A stretch of 64,000 nt of DNA from Diphasiastrum complanatum. Taxonomy: Eukaryota; Streptophyta; Lycopodiopsida; Lycopodiales; Lycopodiaceae. How positions within the stretch are numbered: position 1 is the first letter of the stretch; every line of letters starts with the position of its first letter. A program made the translations under genes and the position numbers. The stretch lies in NCBI GenBank assembly GCA_029204225.1, contig CM055096.1, forward strand, positions 70,021,444 to 70,085,443, given 5' to 3'. Below the pieces are notes generated by a model, which saw only the letters and a list, made by a program, of their open reading frames with translations, had not been told where the DNA came from and searched no databases. Below are positions 1-12,993 of the stretch, in pieces.

Positions 1-706
1 GTTGTTACAAGAGGTACAAAAGTAAAACTTGACGACGACGACTCAAAGTGGAAATCGAAGGACAGTAAAGCTTTCACGCTTATTGTCCTCAATATATCAG
101 ATACACAGATTGGACACGTTGCTGAAGCTAAAACGTCAAGAGATGTTTGGGACATTTTGAACTCACTATATGACCTGAGGGACGTAACTACTAAGTTACA
201 TCTACGAAGGAAATTCTTCACATTCAAAATGTCTACTGGTGATTCTCTTCAGAGTCACATTAACCAGTTTAAGAATCTCTTGCAACAGATGGCCGTTGTC
301 GGATTAGTCATAGACGATCAAGACGCAATTATGACATTGCTTTCAGGCTTGTCCTCTACATATGAGAACTGGGTGATGATCATATCGACACACACAAGTT
401 TAACTCTTACCACTATGTTGCTGCAAGAAGACAATAGAAGAAGTCAAGACACTTCTTCTACTTCCTCCTCTCAGGCTCTATATGTCAACAAAGGCTCGAA
501 GCGACAGAAGTAAAAAAGCTCCAAGAAGGCTGCAACGAATCATAAGCCGACTCAAGGTCAAGAACAATCATCGAATCCACAATCGAAGAAGAAGATGTTT
601 TGCAGGTATTGCAAGCGCAATAACCATGAGATCAAGGACTGCCGAATTCTCCAAGCGAAGAATATAGCCAAGCCACCTGATCAACAAGCAAACATAGTTT
701 CATCAT
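1..706 (+). pseudogene. Ty1/copia gag fragment (5' end outside window)
   Basis: The frame is open from base 1 and runs to a TGA at 721-723 with one in-frame TAA at 511-513. It shows the gag features of plant copia elements: the helical UBN2-type core (DVWDILNSLYDLRD near 148-180, then a run ending SLQSHINQFKNLLQQM) and, after the stop, a zinc knuckle C-x2-C-x4-H-x4-C (CRYCKRNNHEIKDC) at about 601-642. In intact elements gag forms the RNA-packaging particle. The knuckle in the same frame shows that the TAA is a point mutation inside one gag gene. Copia sequence ends at about 706, where an LTR-B fragment joins, and resumes at 867. The element is dead. Confidence 0.85.
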
Positions 707-866
707 ATTGCACATCAATCTGAGCTCTTTGGACTTCGCTAGAACCGATCAAAGATTTTCAGCCATAGGAATATGGCGCCGGCTGGATTTTGGTCACAGT
801 GGCGCTGGGAGCGACGCCGACGCCGGTGGCGCCGGAAGTAAAGCTTGTAAAGGTAACTTCACAACA
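707..866 (-). mobile_element. LTR-B fragment (gypsy) inside copia gag
   Basis: About 160 bp matches the reverse-oriented outer end of LTR-B seen at 49398-49570, 53163-53344 and 62411-62621. It shares the stretch from GCACATC...GATCAAAG through a GGCGCCGG-rich tract to a terminus close to AGCTTTACAACA. The terminus is mutated here (AACTTCACAACA). No flanking target duplication is visible (ATCAT before, ACTAA after), so it is a truncated piece rather than a clean solo LTR. The left junction falls in an ATTGCACATC stretch shared in part by both sides. Confidence 0.75.
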
Positions 867-964
867 ACTAATGATGAGGATCTAGGTGGTGATGATTCTC
901 TTTTGATGTGTTCTTCAAGTCCAATATCAAGTGAAGGTGACAAAGATTCTTTGTGGATGGATAG
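867..964 (+). pseudogene. Copia gag-protease junction fragment
   Basis: Copia coding resumes after the LTR-B fragment, with a Ser/Asp-rich linker ending SLWMDS. That is the start of the copia aspartic protease active site (normally W-x-D-S-G-A). It breaks off immediately after the catalytic Asp-Ser, where the LTR at 965 begins. It is probably the continuation of the gag at 1-706. The 121-residue frame reading on past 965 is partly LTR sequence. Confidence 0.6.
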
Positions 965-1892
965 TGTAGAACAACTGATCAGACAGATCTCGATTCTACT
1001 AACAAAGTGCACAGTTTACTTGACAAAGGATGAGAAAGAAACAAACGCGAACTCGAAACATTTCTATTCGTGACCAACTCGAAAGATTTACGAAGGATTC
1101 ACGAAATTTGTCTTGCAGTCAACTCAAAAGATTTGTGAAACAGTTTCTTGTAGAAGCTCGTGGTTTTTTCTTGTTGAAGCTCGAAAGATTCGAGAACAGA
1201 ATCTTGTCACTAAATATATTGTTTCTTGTTCAAACCTCAGATGCCACGAAATTGTCATAAACAATTCGCAAAATATTCTAAATTCCTTTTTCAAGCTCAA
1301 AGTTGTCATCTCTCGCGAACAATTCGCGAAAGACGAAAATATTGCGAAGAGACAAGTGTTGCGAACGATTTGTGAAACACAAAGTTGTAACGAAGAGATG
1401 GATTGTCGCGAATAATTCGCGAACAGAATTTATTCGACCCTAAAAATAGAGCATCTATATGAATATCAACCGTCGTAAACGGTTAGATATCTACTGTTAC
1501 AGAAATAAAAGGTCAAAAGGCATGTCCTGTAATAATATAAATACATGTGCACTACTCGTTGTAACCAATTCTCAGACACACAAACTGAAGAGATTCTCAA
1601 ACTCACTCAATCAGAGACACATCAGTGAGATAAGACAACAAGAGATGTATATTGATGATTCAAATTCAAAATTATAAATTCATTTTGATCAATAGCTTTT
1701 GTTTGTCTAAAATTGTCTTAAGTTGTCTCTTAATTCCGCATATTATTTTCACATGCATATTCAATCAGAGCAAATTTTGTTCTATTAGTACATAGATCAA
1801 ATACAGACCCGATTGAAGACACTGATATTAGTTTGATTTATTCAAACTTTCATCATGTTCTTTGTGGAAGAATAATTACTATTTTTCCTACA
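965..1892 (+). mobile_element. Copia 5' LTR (about 928 bp)
   Basis: The boundaries are TGTAGAAC at 965 and TTCCTACA at 1892, giving perfect 5-bp inverted ends (TGTAG/CTACA). A tRNA-iMet primer-binding site follows after one base. A TATA box (TATAAATA, 1536-1543) splits the LTR into U3 (965 to about 1570) and R-U5. U3 is packed with TTCGCGAA-like motifs between about 1070 and 1425. The LTR starts directly after the protease fragment, so this element seems to have inserted into an older copia. The matching 3' LTR is not in the window. Confidence 0.75.
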
Positions 1893-1893
1893 G

Positions 1894-1905
1894 TGGTATC
1901 AGAGC
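1894..1905 (+). other. Primer-binding site, tRNA-iMet type
   Basis: TGGTATCAGAGC lies one base after the LTR end. It is the standard complement of plant initiator tRNA-Met 3' end used to prime minus-strand synthesis. Confidence 0.85.
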
Positions 1906-2037
1906 TAACAGGTTCAAAGCTGATACAGTGATATCAGAGCGAGTCAGAGTTGATACAGTGGTATCATCGCACCCCTCTCAACATTCTTCATACATCCATC
2001 AGCAAGCCGCTATTCGAAGTTATTTAGAAAATAGAAG

Positions 2038-2130
2038 ATGTCATCGATCAGTGATATTCAGGCTAAGATCACGACCATCTTGGATCCAGAAGGTTCAAAC
2101 TATTTGATTTGGAGATCAAAGTCCACTCAT
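2038..2130 (+). pseudogene. Copia gag N-terminus (truncated)
   Basis: An ATG 133 bp after the PBS opens a frame beginning MSSISDIQAKIT and passing the copia-gag landmark NYLIWRS. After about 30 residues the similarity stops and unrelated sequence follows although the frame stays open to 2286. This is the start of the element whose 5' LTR is at 965-1892; the rest has been lost by deletion or replacement. Confidence 0.6.
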
Positions 2131-3407
2131 TTTGAAGGGCCAAGAGTTGAAATTTCGATAGAATTTAGTGCATTATGCATATCACATCACACAATCACCA
2201 TAGCGACTCCTCACAAGCTCTCAAAGATGGCACAACAAAAGTTAATAAATTACAAAGGATTGCAAAGAACACTGTACATATACTAGTATTCACAAACTGC
2301 ATGAAAATGTAGGTGTCCTAAAATTGGCCTACCACCTGTCAAACTAAGGCCAAATTTGACCAACAAACTTGGGACATGCCCCCAGGTATAGCAAGTACTG
2401 TAAATAACTCTGTACAGACTAACTTTTTCTACCAGTATGGCTACTCGGCTAACCCAAGTAGCCGGCTACGGAATTAGTGCCCGACTGATATAATGATAGT
2501 GGGTCACATCCCGAACACAACCATATACAGTAAACTGACTAACTACACATTTATTATAGTATCACATTTGGAGCTTACATAAAATGTATATCAGATTAAC
2601 TCTGATTTTTAACTCTCTCCCTTAAGCTCAAATGTGATAAGAGTGAAAAACAATGATTTGTAGCAATGTCTGGAGTGTCCAAAAGATGTTATCCATGTCC
2701 TGCTATTATGTACTTGACTCACACTCAAGCACACCAACAAACCACCAGGTTTGACTCACAAAGTATCATGTAAACACAATGCTCATACAGAGAGTCTACC
2801 ATACTCTCGACCAACTGACTCGTCCCCACATTGGACCACATGAGCGACATGGCTCAAACCGAGGAAATCCCACTGCCACCATGAGACTTACATCCTCCAT
2901 CTAGCTAGGCTAACATCCTATCAGACACTTACAAGCATAGACTTGTAAAGCTGACATAAATGAGTGACTAAGGCTCAACCTGAGAAAAATCTTACTGCCA
3001 CCATAAGATTGCACCCTCACCAGATAGACAACTAGTAGACAATGACAAGTCAATGAGCATAAAATGACTACTTTGTTTATGATGTAGCAAATGCACAACC
3101 ACATACAACTCCGACTCAGATCTAGACTCTCATGACAAGGTAATGTGCAAGCCCACACACACTCATGCAAACCAACATGAATGATAAAGCGTCAAATACA
3201 TGACCAAGGCCTGCCCATAAGTGGTATCATGTCATACCAACACCGGTGCCACCTGTAGATCTGCTGCTACACAACTGGTCACCAAATTAGGTTCTCAACC
3301 GTGGCCTGCACCTGTAACCAAGATGCCCTCACGTCCAAGCATATCACATAGATGTCCTCATACATCATCCAAGATCAACCAGCTTCCAAAGATAGCACCC
3401 CGATATT

Positions 3408-3450
<43 letters not shown>

Positions 3451-4138
3451 TATATTTCTAGTATTTTTTATTTATTTATTGTTTTTGACAAGACCCTTGG
3501 CACGCCAGTGTGCTATCTTTGGAGGCTACAAAAAAAAAAAAATTCTCATTTCATATAGCACGCCGGCATCTATTTTTAAAGATTGCAACTTTTTCTTTTT
3601 AGTTGTTTTATGTTATAATTTACTTAGCTAGCACACCGGCAATACTAGCAGAATCAGCTAAAACAAAAATTCAAAAAAAATTCTTCTTTTTTTAAAATAG
3701 AAATTTGCAGGCTAGCACGTTCACATGCTAACTTTTACACCTTCAAAAACAGTTTTAAAAAACAATAATAAACCTATATTTATAGAGTAACAAAGTATTT
3801 TATAATGGACCTATATAGAATTTGATGGGTAGTCAAATTTTTAAGTATGCATCAAACCACAATTCTAAAAGAAACTTGCAAAACTCGTAAAAAATTTATT
3901 TGCAAAATGTCAACCCATTTACACCTAGCTTTTCACATTTTTCATTATGAAGTTTGCAACTACACATCTTACAAGAGGCTCAAATATCCACAATTTATAT
4001 TAGCTTTCAATTTAAACAAAATATGTATTATGGGATATAGTGAAACATGTGTTCCTCAATGAGATTCCATTAAGGTTAAAACCTTAAATACACGTCCCAA
4101 TCAACACACACAAAATGCATTTTGTCGATCGGACTGGC

Positions 4139-4141
<3 letters not shown>
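2131..4141. other. Non-coding region; no gene seen
   Basis: AT-rich sequence with no convincing ORF. It holds a TA microsatellite (3409-3455). At 3495-3720 there are several short GCACGCCGG / GCACACCGG-like motifs in AT-rich DNA, which could be the subterminal region of a DNA transposon, but I see no termini. Confidence 0.5.
3409..3455. repeat. (TA)n microsatellite
   Basis: A nearly uninterrupted TA dinucleotide run with two single-base interruptions (a G and a C). Confidence 0.95.

Positions 4142-4182
<41 letters not shown>
4142..4182. repeat. (CT)n microsatellite
   Basis: Perfect CT dinucleotide run of about 41 bp. Confidence 0.97.
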
Positions 4183-4187
<5 letters not shown>

Positions 4188-6388
4188 TTCATATATTGTC
4201 CTCAAGATATTGACCATTGATTGGTCCTACCTTACTTAGGGTAGGAGTGGATTCATTGAGAAGAATACAACCTGGAAATGATTTTTAGATGGTGTGGTGT
4301 TGTGACCATGGCAACTCATGTTCATGAAACAAGGTATCACACCGTTACATTGTCTTGTCAATGTATCTACTGTTGTGTGTAACTAAGCTGAATAAAAAGA
4401 TGTGTTACATTTCCTTGTCATTCAAAATTCAATTAATGTAGAATATAGCAATCTGTGGGATAAAGGAACGAGATATCGAGGCATAAGTGCTACTTTAGAG
4501 AGTGCTAGATCGGCGGACAATTGGTACGCTAAATGGAATGTCGTGTGAACCATGTATGCCAGTGTTCTCGGCACATCATTGTAGGAATGCAAAAGATCGT
4601 GTCTTTCTATTGACAAATGTTAGAAAAGAAAGATAAATACATCAAAGTAGAATCTAGAGAGGACAACATTGCTTCTTGTTTGCAATGGAAAAAACGCTCC
4701 ACAAAAAGAAAAAAAGAAAAAAAGCTGGGGCAAACACACCCTACAATGGAACCAGCACTTGGGGAAAACATGAAAGACTTGTGAGAATCACTTGAAGGAG
4801 GTTGCGAGCTGGATGATGGCAGAGGAACAAACAAAATGGACAGATGAATCAATTTGTACTCGCTATTAATTTCTTTTAAAGTTTTTTGTGTTTCTTTGGT
4901 CTCTCTCTCATTCAAGGATAAGGGAATAATGAATTGTGTATTTATAAGCTATTATAATTATGATCATAGTGTCTTATTACATATAATGGAATCGAGGAAG
5001 AGGCATGAGGACCACCAATTTTGCTAAGGTGGTCCACAAAATGTGTCGACGGACAAACAGTTATAACTTCAAGCTTGTATGATGCGAAACATGGCAAATG
5101 CAATTTTGAGATCAGCTAAAAACAGTCTTTTCTGGCAAGAACATAACCTTGTTGCAAAACTTGATGGACATGGTTGGGTCCGAGAGAAGAGCATCTATTA
5201 TGGAGGCAACAATTTTTAAATTCGTGCTCAATTTTATTGGTTGATCTTACAACCCATGACTCCCTTACAGTCGCAAGCCTTAGTATCGAGTGAACTATAC
5301 TTGATAGTTGGCAAGCAATTCGCTGCATAGAATGAGCTTGCAAAGCGAACCGTGAAGGTAAAAGAAGATGGTACAAAGACTCATGGCAACACTAGTCAAG
5401 TAATGTGATATTGTGCTCAATTGTGTTACATATGCACATTGACTCCTGATACTGCCATTCAAATCCAGCCTACGAGCGTGAGCAATGGGTTCTCCAGGAC
5501 GGCGTCCATTTGACACGAGGCGGCGAATGCTTTGAATTCTGTCGAGCAATAGGCAAAGTTCAAGAAAGCACTAGTAGGTTTTATCTATTCAAAGACAGAA
5601 GAACTGGATATGATTGAAAATTTGTCTTTACCTATGTCCAATGCTTCATATGATGAGGCTACAAACACTTTTCAACTTCTTCTTACTCCCTAATCACTAG
5701 TTCATTTTATGATTGCAAGGCCTTCGCCGATCATTACAGATCATTTGTGCATTAACAAGAGACGGACTGATGAAATTTCCATGTGTTTTTTGAGACTTGC
5801 AAACTCTCTGCGCTTTGCTCGCAAACTCTCAGTGTGCCTGATATTTATAATCCATAAGATGGAACATCAGAACTTCGGAGTAGTAGCATGGCTCCACTAC
5901 CGGAGACCTACGTTCATCGAATCTATATATGGTGCATCTTCTCATTCTCAAACGTCTGGGGATCCATAATACTTCAATTAAGATCCACATTTTTCGAGTG
6001 TGATAATTGTAGAAAACCAGAAAGACACGGATGTCAGCATACATTCCTAACCGCCAGCAAACTATGTTACGAAGTTTAACAAAAAAACAATCCACCAGAT
6101 TATCTTGCATCCACAAGAGTGAGAACTCATGGAAAATTTTGATAATAAGGCTTTGAAACGTTTACAAAGTGTAAATTTTGCATCTTCAGATTCTATGTAC
6201 TGCAAGTTCAGATCTATTCAGGGAAGGACAAAGTTGATCCTATCTAAGTGATGTTTATTTCCAGAAGCCTGTGCCCCCAACTTACCTTTCGTTGTTTTGC
6301 TGACTCATATCATTCAAGCCATAGATGTTTTAATTGAATATTCATTCAAGGCTTCCATTTGCAGAAAGATGCATTTCAATCAGCTGAT
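4183..6388. other. Non-coding region downstream of the MYB gene
   Basis: No ORF here has recognisable protein features. The part nearest the MYB gene should hold its 3' UTR: a minus-strand AATAAA lies at 6254-6259, about 130 bp past the stop codon, and is a plausible polyadenylation signal. Confidence 0.5.
6254..6259 (-). terminator. Possible poly(A) signal of the MYB gene
   Basis: AATAAA on the minus strand about 130 nt downstream of the MYB stop codon. The position suits a plant near-upstream element, but such hexamers are common in AT-rich DNA. Confidence 0.4.
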
Positions 6389-7615
6389 TCACCCAACATT
6401 TCTGGGAAGAGCTGGAGCAAATGTTCCACCAGATAATTCTGAGTAATAGGACGGCAGAGGGGAAAAATCGGATACAAAACCCTGGGTAGCACGAACTGCA
6501 GACATATACCTCTGCACTTCTTTCGCCACCATCTCCCTCATCATTGTCACTAACCCTCCATTCAAAGTCGCATCTAAGCCAATGCCTGCCGGCTGAGGAT
6601 ATGCGTCCTGGACTTGGGGGTGAAATATGGGACTCAAAGCCTGAGCGACAGCTGCTCTTATAGTGGCGCCCATTAGATTCACGGCATCCTGCTTGTGTAG
6701 ATGGACATCGGGTGTCAAGGAAGAAGAAGGAGGCTGTGGGTAAGCAGGCTTGAAGGAAGAGGATGGGAGCAAACTGAAAATCTGGCGATCGGGAGTCCTA
6801 TGTGGGTTTTGAGTGTCACATGAAGTAGGACTGGATGGTGCTGCAATGTTGTGAGACGCTTCCAAGCCTTTGGTGCTGCAGGCGCTGCTGCCAGGCGGTG
6901 AAAGGCTTAGAGATGTAGGTGGATCTGAGCTTGAACTGGAATCGTCCTGTGCAGGTTTCGCCTCAGCTGGGGTGAAGCAGGTGAATGCCGAGGCCCTTGG
7001 GACGGGGCGATAGACTGTGGGCGTGATGATTGTGAAAGAACCATCTGGGCTGGAGCCGGAAGGAGAGTTGGGATAGCCAAAATGGAGCTTCTTTAATCTG
7101 CAAGAATCAACCTCCCAAGAGCACTCCTCCTGAGGATTCCCATCTGTGGACAACTCATTACTGCTACGTTTGAATCCGTCAAAGCTGCCAATCTCCTCCT
7201 CATCTGGGCTATATCTCCGGCTTAGACAATCATCTTCAAGTTTCACTTTCTCGGAGAGATAGCGTCTGCGCAAAGTAGAATTCCAGTGATTCTTGATAGC
7301 ATTGTCAGTGCGACCAGGCAACAAGCGAGCAATGGTCGCCCACTTGTTGCCATGCTGGATATGCGCTTGGATGATGGTGGCATCCTCTGCAGCAGTGAAA
7401 GGACGATGTTGTACTTGTGGACTAAGCTGATTACACCAGCGCAATCTGCAGGATTTTCCAGATCTTCCAGGAATGCCCTTGCTGATCAGAGACCAGTTTC
7501 TCGGCCCATGCCTATCCACAAGCTTGTGCAAGACTGCATCCTCCTCCGGGCTCCAGGGCCCTTTGATGCGATCCGATTCTTCAGTACCTGAAACTCTAGC
7601 AGCTGCCAGCGCCAT
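6389..7615 (-). CDS. R2R3-MYB transcription factor, subgroup 22 (MYB44/70/73/77-like)
   Basis: A 408-residue single-exon ORF. R2 spans about residues 16-67 with Trp21, 41 and 60. R3 spans about 68-118 with Phe73 in place of the first Trp, then Trp92 and 111; this is the usual R2R3 pattern. The recognition-helix texts ([18 protein letters not shown]) are intact, so it should bind MYB-core DNA in the nucleus. Two subgroup-22 landmarks follow: a Ser/Leu/Pro stretch (SLSLSPPGS, near 235-245) and a C-terminal helix resembling the group's conserved EM-x-x-KEVQRYM segment (near 370-380). The middle is Ser/Pro-rich and probably disordered. Arabidopsis relatives act in ABA and stress signalling; that role here is inference. 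The start is the first ATG of the frame and fits family N-termini. No nearby gene shares its strand. Confidence 0.93.
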   Translation of the reverse strand: MALAAARVSGTEESDRIKGPWSPEEDAVLHKLVDRHGPRNWSLISKGIPGRSGKSCRLRWCNQLSPQVQHRPFTAAEDATIIQAHIQHGNKWATIARLLPGRTDNAIKNHWNSTLRRRYLSEKVKLEDDCLSRRYSPDEEEIGSFDGFKRSSNELSTDGNPQEECSWEVDSCRLKKLHFGYPNSPSGSSPDGSFTIITPTVYRPVPRASAFTCFTPAEAKPAQDDSSSSSDPPTSLSLSPPGSSACSTKGLEASHNIAAPSSPTSCDTQNPHRTPDRQIFSLLPSSSFKPAYPQPPSSSLTPDVHLHKQDAVNLMGATIRAAVAQALSPIFHPQVQDAYPQPAGIGLDATLNGGLVTMMREMVAKEVQRYMSAVRATQGFVSDFSPLPSYYSELSGGTFAPALPRNVG

Positions 7616-8450
7616 TGTAAGCTTCCTACCTTTTCAAACAATTTTCAGTCCGCTGTCTTATCAGCTTTCATACTCAATGCCTTGCACACTAACTCTCATG
7701 GCGATCGCATTGGCAAATATTCTGGAAGTACAAATCTGTGCAGAGAAGGGAAATGTAATCGCGCTATTTTGCACATGCAGATCTAAAAGATAGCTCCAAC
7801 TGTGCATCATCCTGACCAAACAATAAGTTGATCGAGACAAACTGTCAAAGAGAAAGAGTGCGAGAACTAAAAAGCAACAGCAACCAACAACTGCTGTGAA
7901 CTAATTTATCACTTCCAGTTATTGAGCCGAAGCTCAGAATCCACAAGAGACTGAAATCAACAACCAGCTAAAACAAAATCCACCTGATTACAAGTATTAA
8001 ATGAATCTCAGATCCTGCTGCTAGAAAACACTTGTCTAAAGCCAAATGGATTACCATACCAACTGAACTAAAGCTATGCAGCTAAAAGAGTGAATAGACA
8101 TCAAGAAAAGGAAAAGTATAAAGGCAGAAACTGTTAGAGAAGTGATGGAGAGTGATGGAAGGAATGGAAATTGTGCGAGATCGGGGCTGAGGGAGACATA
8201 AGACAGAAACCCGAAGAAGAATAAAAGGAAAAAGGAGAGGCGAATTGGCCGCCCTTGCCTCTGGGAGGGGGGGTGGGTTTGGGCGATGGCGGACGAAGAA
8301 GTTGAAGCAAAGACGCCTTTTGTACAGTGAAAGCAAGAAGAACACATTTTAAATTTCTTAAAGAAAAAACAAAAAAGAGGAAGAAAAAGACGCGTGCCAG
8401 CTGCTCGCTCATAGGCCATGGCCAGCCCTCGTATCTTACCGCCATTTCAT
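7616..8450 (-). promoter_or_regulatory. Probable 5' UTR / proximal promoter of the MYB gene
   Basis: The 830 bp upstream of the MYB start has no ORF with protein features; the frames in it are low-complexity Phe/Leu/Ser shadows of pyrimidine-rich DNA. On the minus strand the stretch 8050-8400 is CT-rich, typical of plant leaders and core promoters. I could not fix a TATA box or transcription start. Confidence 0.5.
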
Positions 8451-8453
8451 GAT

Positions 8454-8930
8454 CTAGACCTCGCCACCGTTGGATCTAATCTTAAGCGTTCAGATCTCGC
8501 CACGCTTAACCATTGAAAACACTCCAGATGGCTTTACGCCACGTGGATGAGATTCAAGAGATCTGAGTAGCGTGCCGTGGCCGTTGCTGATGATAGCTTC
8601 GCTTCAGTTGTTCTCTAATGCTGAACGGATCTTCATACTTCGATCTCTGCCACGCGTCAAACCTGGACCTTTTTCAGCCGTTAAATACAGAAACGTGGCA
8701 ACACGTGAACGTCTATGATGAGATCCAACGGTGGCCAGGTCTAAACACGCGTGTCTGGAGCTGGAAGCGCTCGTGACGTTGGGGCGTGTGGTGGGTTGTC
8801 CGGGGAAGTCCCGGCGAGAGATTCCCGGCGTACGGTGGATTGCCACCCAGCTGGCGAACCGATGACGTGGCTAAGGACCTACGGTCGCCAGCCTGTTTGT
8901 TTGAAGAAGAAGACTCGAAACTCTCACGTG
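8454..8930. promoter_or_regulatory. Promoter cluster: three G-boxes and a 40-bp imperfect inverted repeat
   Basis: CACGTG occurs at 8540-8545 (inside CCACGTGG), 8702-8707 and 8925-8930. The stretch 8454-8494 (core CCACCGTTGGATCT) is repeated in inverted orientation at about 8699-8745, and GCCACG occurs several more times in both orientations. G-boxes bind bZIP and bHLH factors and serve in ABA and light responses. The region lies 840-1315 bp upstream of the MYB ORF and is clearly more GC-rich than its flanks. Confidence 0.6.
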
Positions 8931-8960
8931 AAGCTGGTCCTCCATTATTTTTGTAATATA

Positions 8961-11870
8961 TAAACGGTTAAACCCTTTACACCCTGTATTTCGGCTTTGA
9001 CTACTGACTTAATCCTAATTACACTGCCATAACGGTATAAGTTAGCATGGATAACCTTTCAATATCCCCATTTTCTTCAATTTACTAGTTTCATTGTCAG
9101 CTACCCAACAAACTCTCACAAAAGTGACCCATATAGACAGACTATCATCACCTATTGTAACCTTTCCCCCTTACCAAGCCCATGCCTCGCATCATATGTA
9201 TGTGTCACCGCTACTTACTATAATACTATGGCTATGCAAATGATACTATTGCATCTTGTATCAGAGTTATGTAATATGCATACTATTCTAGTGCATCTTG
9301 TGTTTGCCACAAGGAGTGACCTATACCATGTACCTAGTTTCTAGAATTTGGGTACTCTCCCCCACGTTAAATGAGTTATAATAGACTCTAGTGTGCACTC
9401 GTGGGCCAAGTGTTCGAGAAACCTTTTTGAGGTTTCCCTCCAGAAACCCATATGTGAAAGAGTTCTTCGGACTCTATTGAGTGACAAGCTCTTACTTGCC
9501 GGTTTTCCCCTATAAGACCCAAGATTTATGACATGAAAAATTCCCATACAAGTTTTGCCATGCTGGTTCCATTCTTGGACTATGCCACCTTTCAAGAACA
9601 CTACCATGGGTCGTGGCAAAGAAAAGCTAGGCTCAAATCGTGCCCAAGGGACATCTAGGAGTCCGCAAGCTTCAAAATTGGCGTGGTCAATAACTGTGAA
9701 TGTGAATATAAATAATATGCATACTGATATTACTGCTAATTGATATTGTTGACAAAGAGATATCTAGGTTTTGAATTATAAACATGTTTGGGTTCTAATT
9801 CTTGAAAAAAATGCTAACTAGACCTTTGGTTTTCATCAAAGTAAGATTCCTAAAGCCAAAACCCTTTTCCAAATTTTGTCTATGCTTTAGTGCTTCAAAT
9901 GAGCCTGAGTTGACCTCCTAATCTCTAGGACAAAAGTCCTTACTAACCACTTATCACTCAATGGAGAAAGAAGTCTTTTATATGCTTGTATATTAAATCC
10001 ACCTAAGACCAAAGTTGTTCTATGTTGCCATAGTGATAAACATACTTTTATATTATCTGTACAAATGTATACATTTACAACACAAAAAGGAACTCAATAC
10101 AATCACATCACATAGGAAGGCCAATCATGAAAAATTGTGTACAATAAATCAGTACACCACACATGAGAGCTAGTAGCTACAACTACTTGTTGGCCTTGCC
10201 TTGAAAAGGCAAGACTATTATTTCCTTAGCCAAGGAAAATTTTTAAAAAGTGGTGGTTAAAGGAGGTGCCTAAAAATTTGCAATTATACTTTAGTAGAAA
10301 ATAGATGCCTTCTAATTTTGGCCCTCAACCATGCACTCCTTTTGCATCTAATAATGTGGAACTAAAATGCATGCAGTTGATAGGTGTTATTAGAAAAATT
10401 TACACATTTGTCAAATCTGTTAGAGATTGTTGGGGCTAGGGTCATGTTACACACTACATGGCAATTTCTATATCCATAATTTTTTGATATAATTTTTGCA
10501 AAGTGCGTGTTTCTCATAAATATAATCTTTTGTCTTGGATGTATTGTATGATAATAATTTTTTTCTTAGGTAGCATATTATACTACATCATCTTAATTGG
10601 GAACTTAAATAGGTGGTCATCACAAGGCATGGAAAAATCACATTGGCAAGCAAGAGCAACATTTCATCAAGCTACAAATCATGTTGGGCACAACTCAAAG
10701 CAAAATCTTTGTAATGGAAATCTTTGTTATGAAATTGCATCAAAAATACATTGTTCATCAATTCTCTTGATTGTCTTTTTCAAGTGACAATTTAGTGGTA
10801 TTGTCATGTAGAAACAAACTTCTTACATATGGGTCTAAAAATTTGATGCCCTTTCGTTTGCTCATTTCAATAAACCTTGCATACATGGCCAATGTGACAT
10901 TCAAAGGGGTATAGCCTAAATTTTTAATGTCCATGTCCCTTTTCACAAGAAATATCTTGAATGTGCCTTTGAAATATTTATGTCCTCCTAAAGGTACAAA
11001 CATAGCTTTGATAATTGTAATAATTGTTGTTGCATAAGGACTTTACAAATCATGGTATATTGTTGATTCTTTTTTATCACATAATTCTTCTAATAATGGG
11101 CAAGGGTTGTGTATCTTTGCCCACCCTCCCTCTTGCATGCCTCCTCTTTTCATAGCAAACTAATCAACTTCAATTGTATTCTGCAAATATCAAAAAGCAA
11201 CCGTATTGGGAGCAAATTGAGTGTCCAATGTGTACGGCTACCGTGAAGGGTATTTTTTTGAAACTCCAAACACTCTTTTTTTTTTTCACTTGGTGGCATC
11301 TCAGCATGAGTTTCGTTTTTTTAAGCATTATTTGTAAAGCCTCTTTTTCATATTCCCATTTATCATTCATGACATTACTATTTCACTTTCTAGATATCAT
11401 ACTAAAAATTTATAATGTCAAGAAATTCTACGAGTTCTTTCATAAAAGCACAATATATTTTATCCTCTTGCATATCAAAAACATTTGAAACATCACATTT
11501 TCAATAGAAGATGAAGATACCACAAACAGTGCACGAGCCCTAGTAGGTTCATATTTTGATACAAGGTGCTTCTCTTTGCATAGATCCCCGTCAATATTAT
11601 CAAAATCAACATTTTCATCATCCTCCAAGGGACTAGGCAAGTAAGAAGATGGATCTAAAGAGGTGGATGTTGATGAAGATTCCTAATAATTCTCTATTTG
11701 AAGCACCATTGCACAAGAAAAATGGTATATCTCTATGAACTAAACAATTTTTTTTTTTTTGTATTTGTGCACTCAATATTTCTTTTAACATCATCATGCA
11801 CCTAGAGAAATTTTTTATTATGCTTTTGTTTTTCATTGGGCTGAGTATGCACTAGGTCCACAAAATGAAC
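8961..11870. other. Non-coding or decayed region; no gene recognised
   Basis: AT-rich. Several minus-strand ORFs of 60-92 residues lie at 10758-11836 (for example 10758-11003, beginning MFVPLGGHKYFK). They could be remains of one broken gene or a decayed transposase, but I see no domain or motif. The right edge (TGAAC, 11866-11870) is the target site of element E5. Confidence 0.4.
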
Positions 11871-12761
<891 letters not shown>

Positions 12762-12993
12762 GGACCCACGACCTGAAGTAGTGTCGGTCCCTTGACACTA
12801 TGCTGGTTTAGTAGACACTCTTCTTTGTGCATCTTTGGTGGATGAGGTAGCTGGTGACGTCTTCGATAAACGTTATTTTTTTGGTATTTTTCAAGTCCTT
12901 TGGAGTGAAAAGGGACTTGTGGACTCCTGTTAACCAAAATTGGTCGACCCATTCTTGGAATCTTTGCGTCTATGGATCGTCAAGGAGCGCCTC

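Noticed and set aside
2910-3170. 86-residue Cys-rich minus-strand ORF
   Set aside because: Cys positions show no known pattern and the surrounding sequence has no gene signals.
3495-3720. CACTA-type subterminal repeats
   Set aside because: A few GCACGCCGG-like motifs occur, but no CACTA terminus or target duplication was seen.
7286-7793. Plus-strand ORFs over the MYB start
   Set aside because: Antisense shadows of the conserved MYB domain.
10758-11840. Possible decayed hAT or other transposase on the minus strand
   Set aside because: Short ORFs only; I could not find a catalytic or dimerisation motif to support it.
12762-12785. Polypurine tract of E5 next to its left LTR
   Set aside because: The minus strand there is not purine-rich, so I do not call one.
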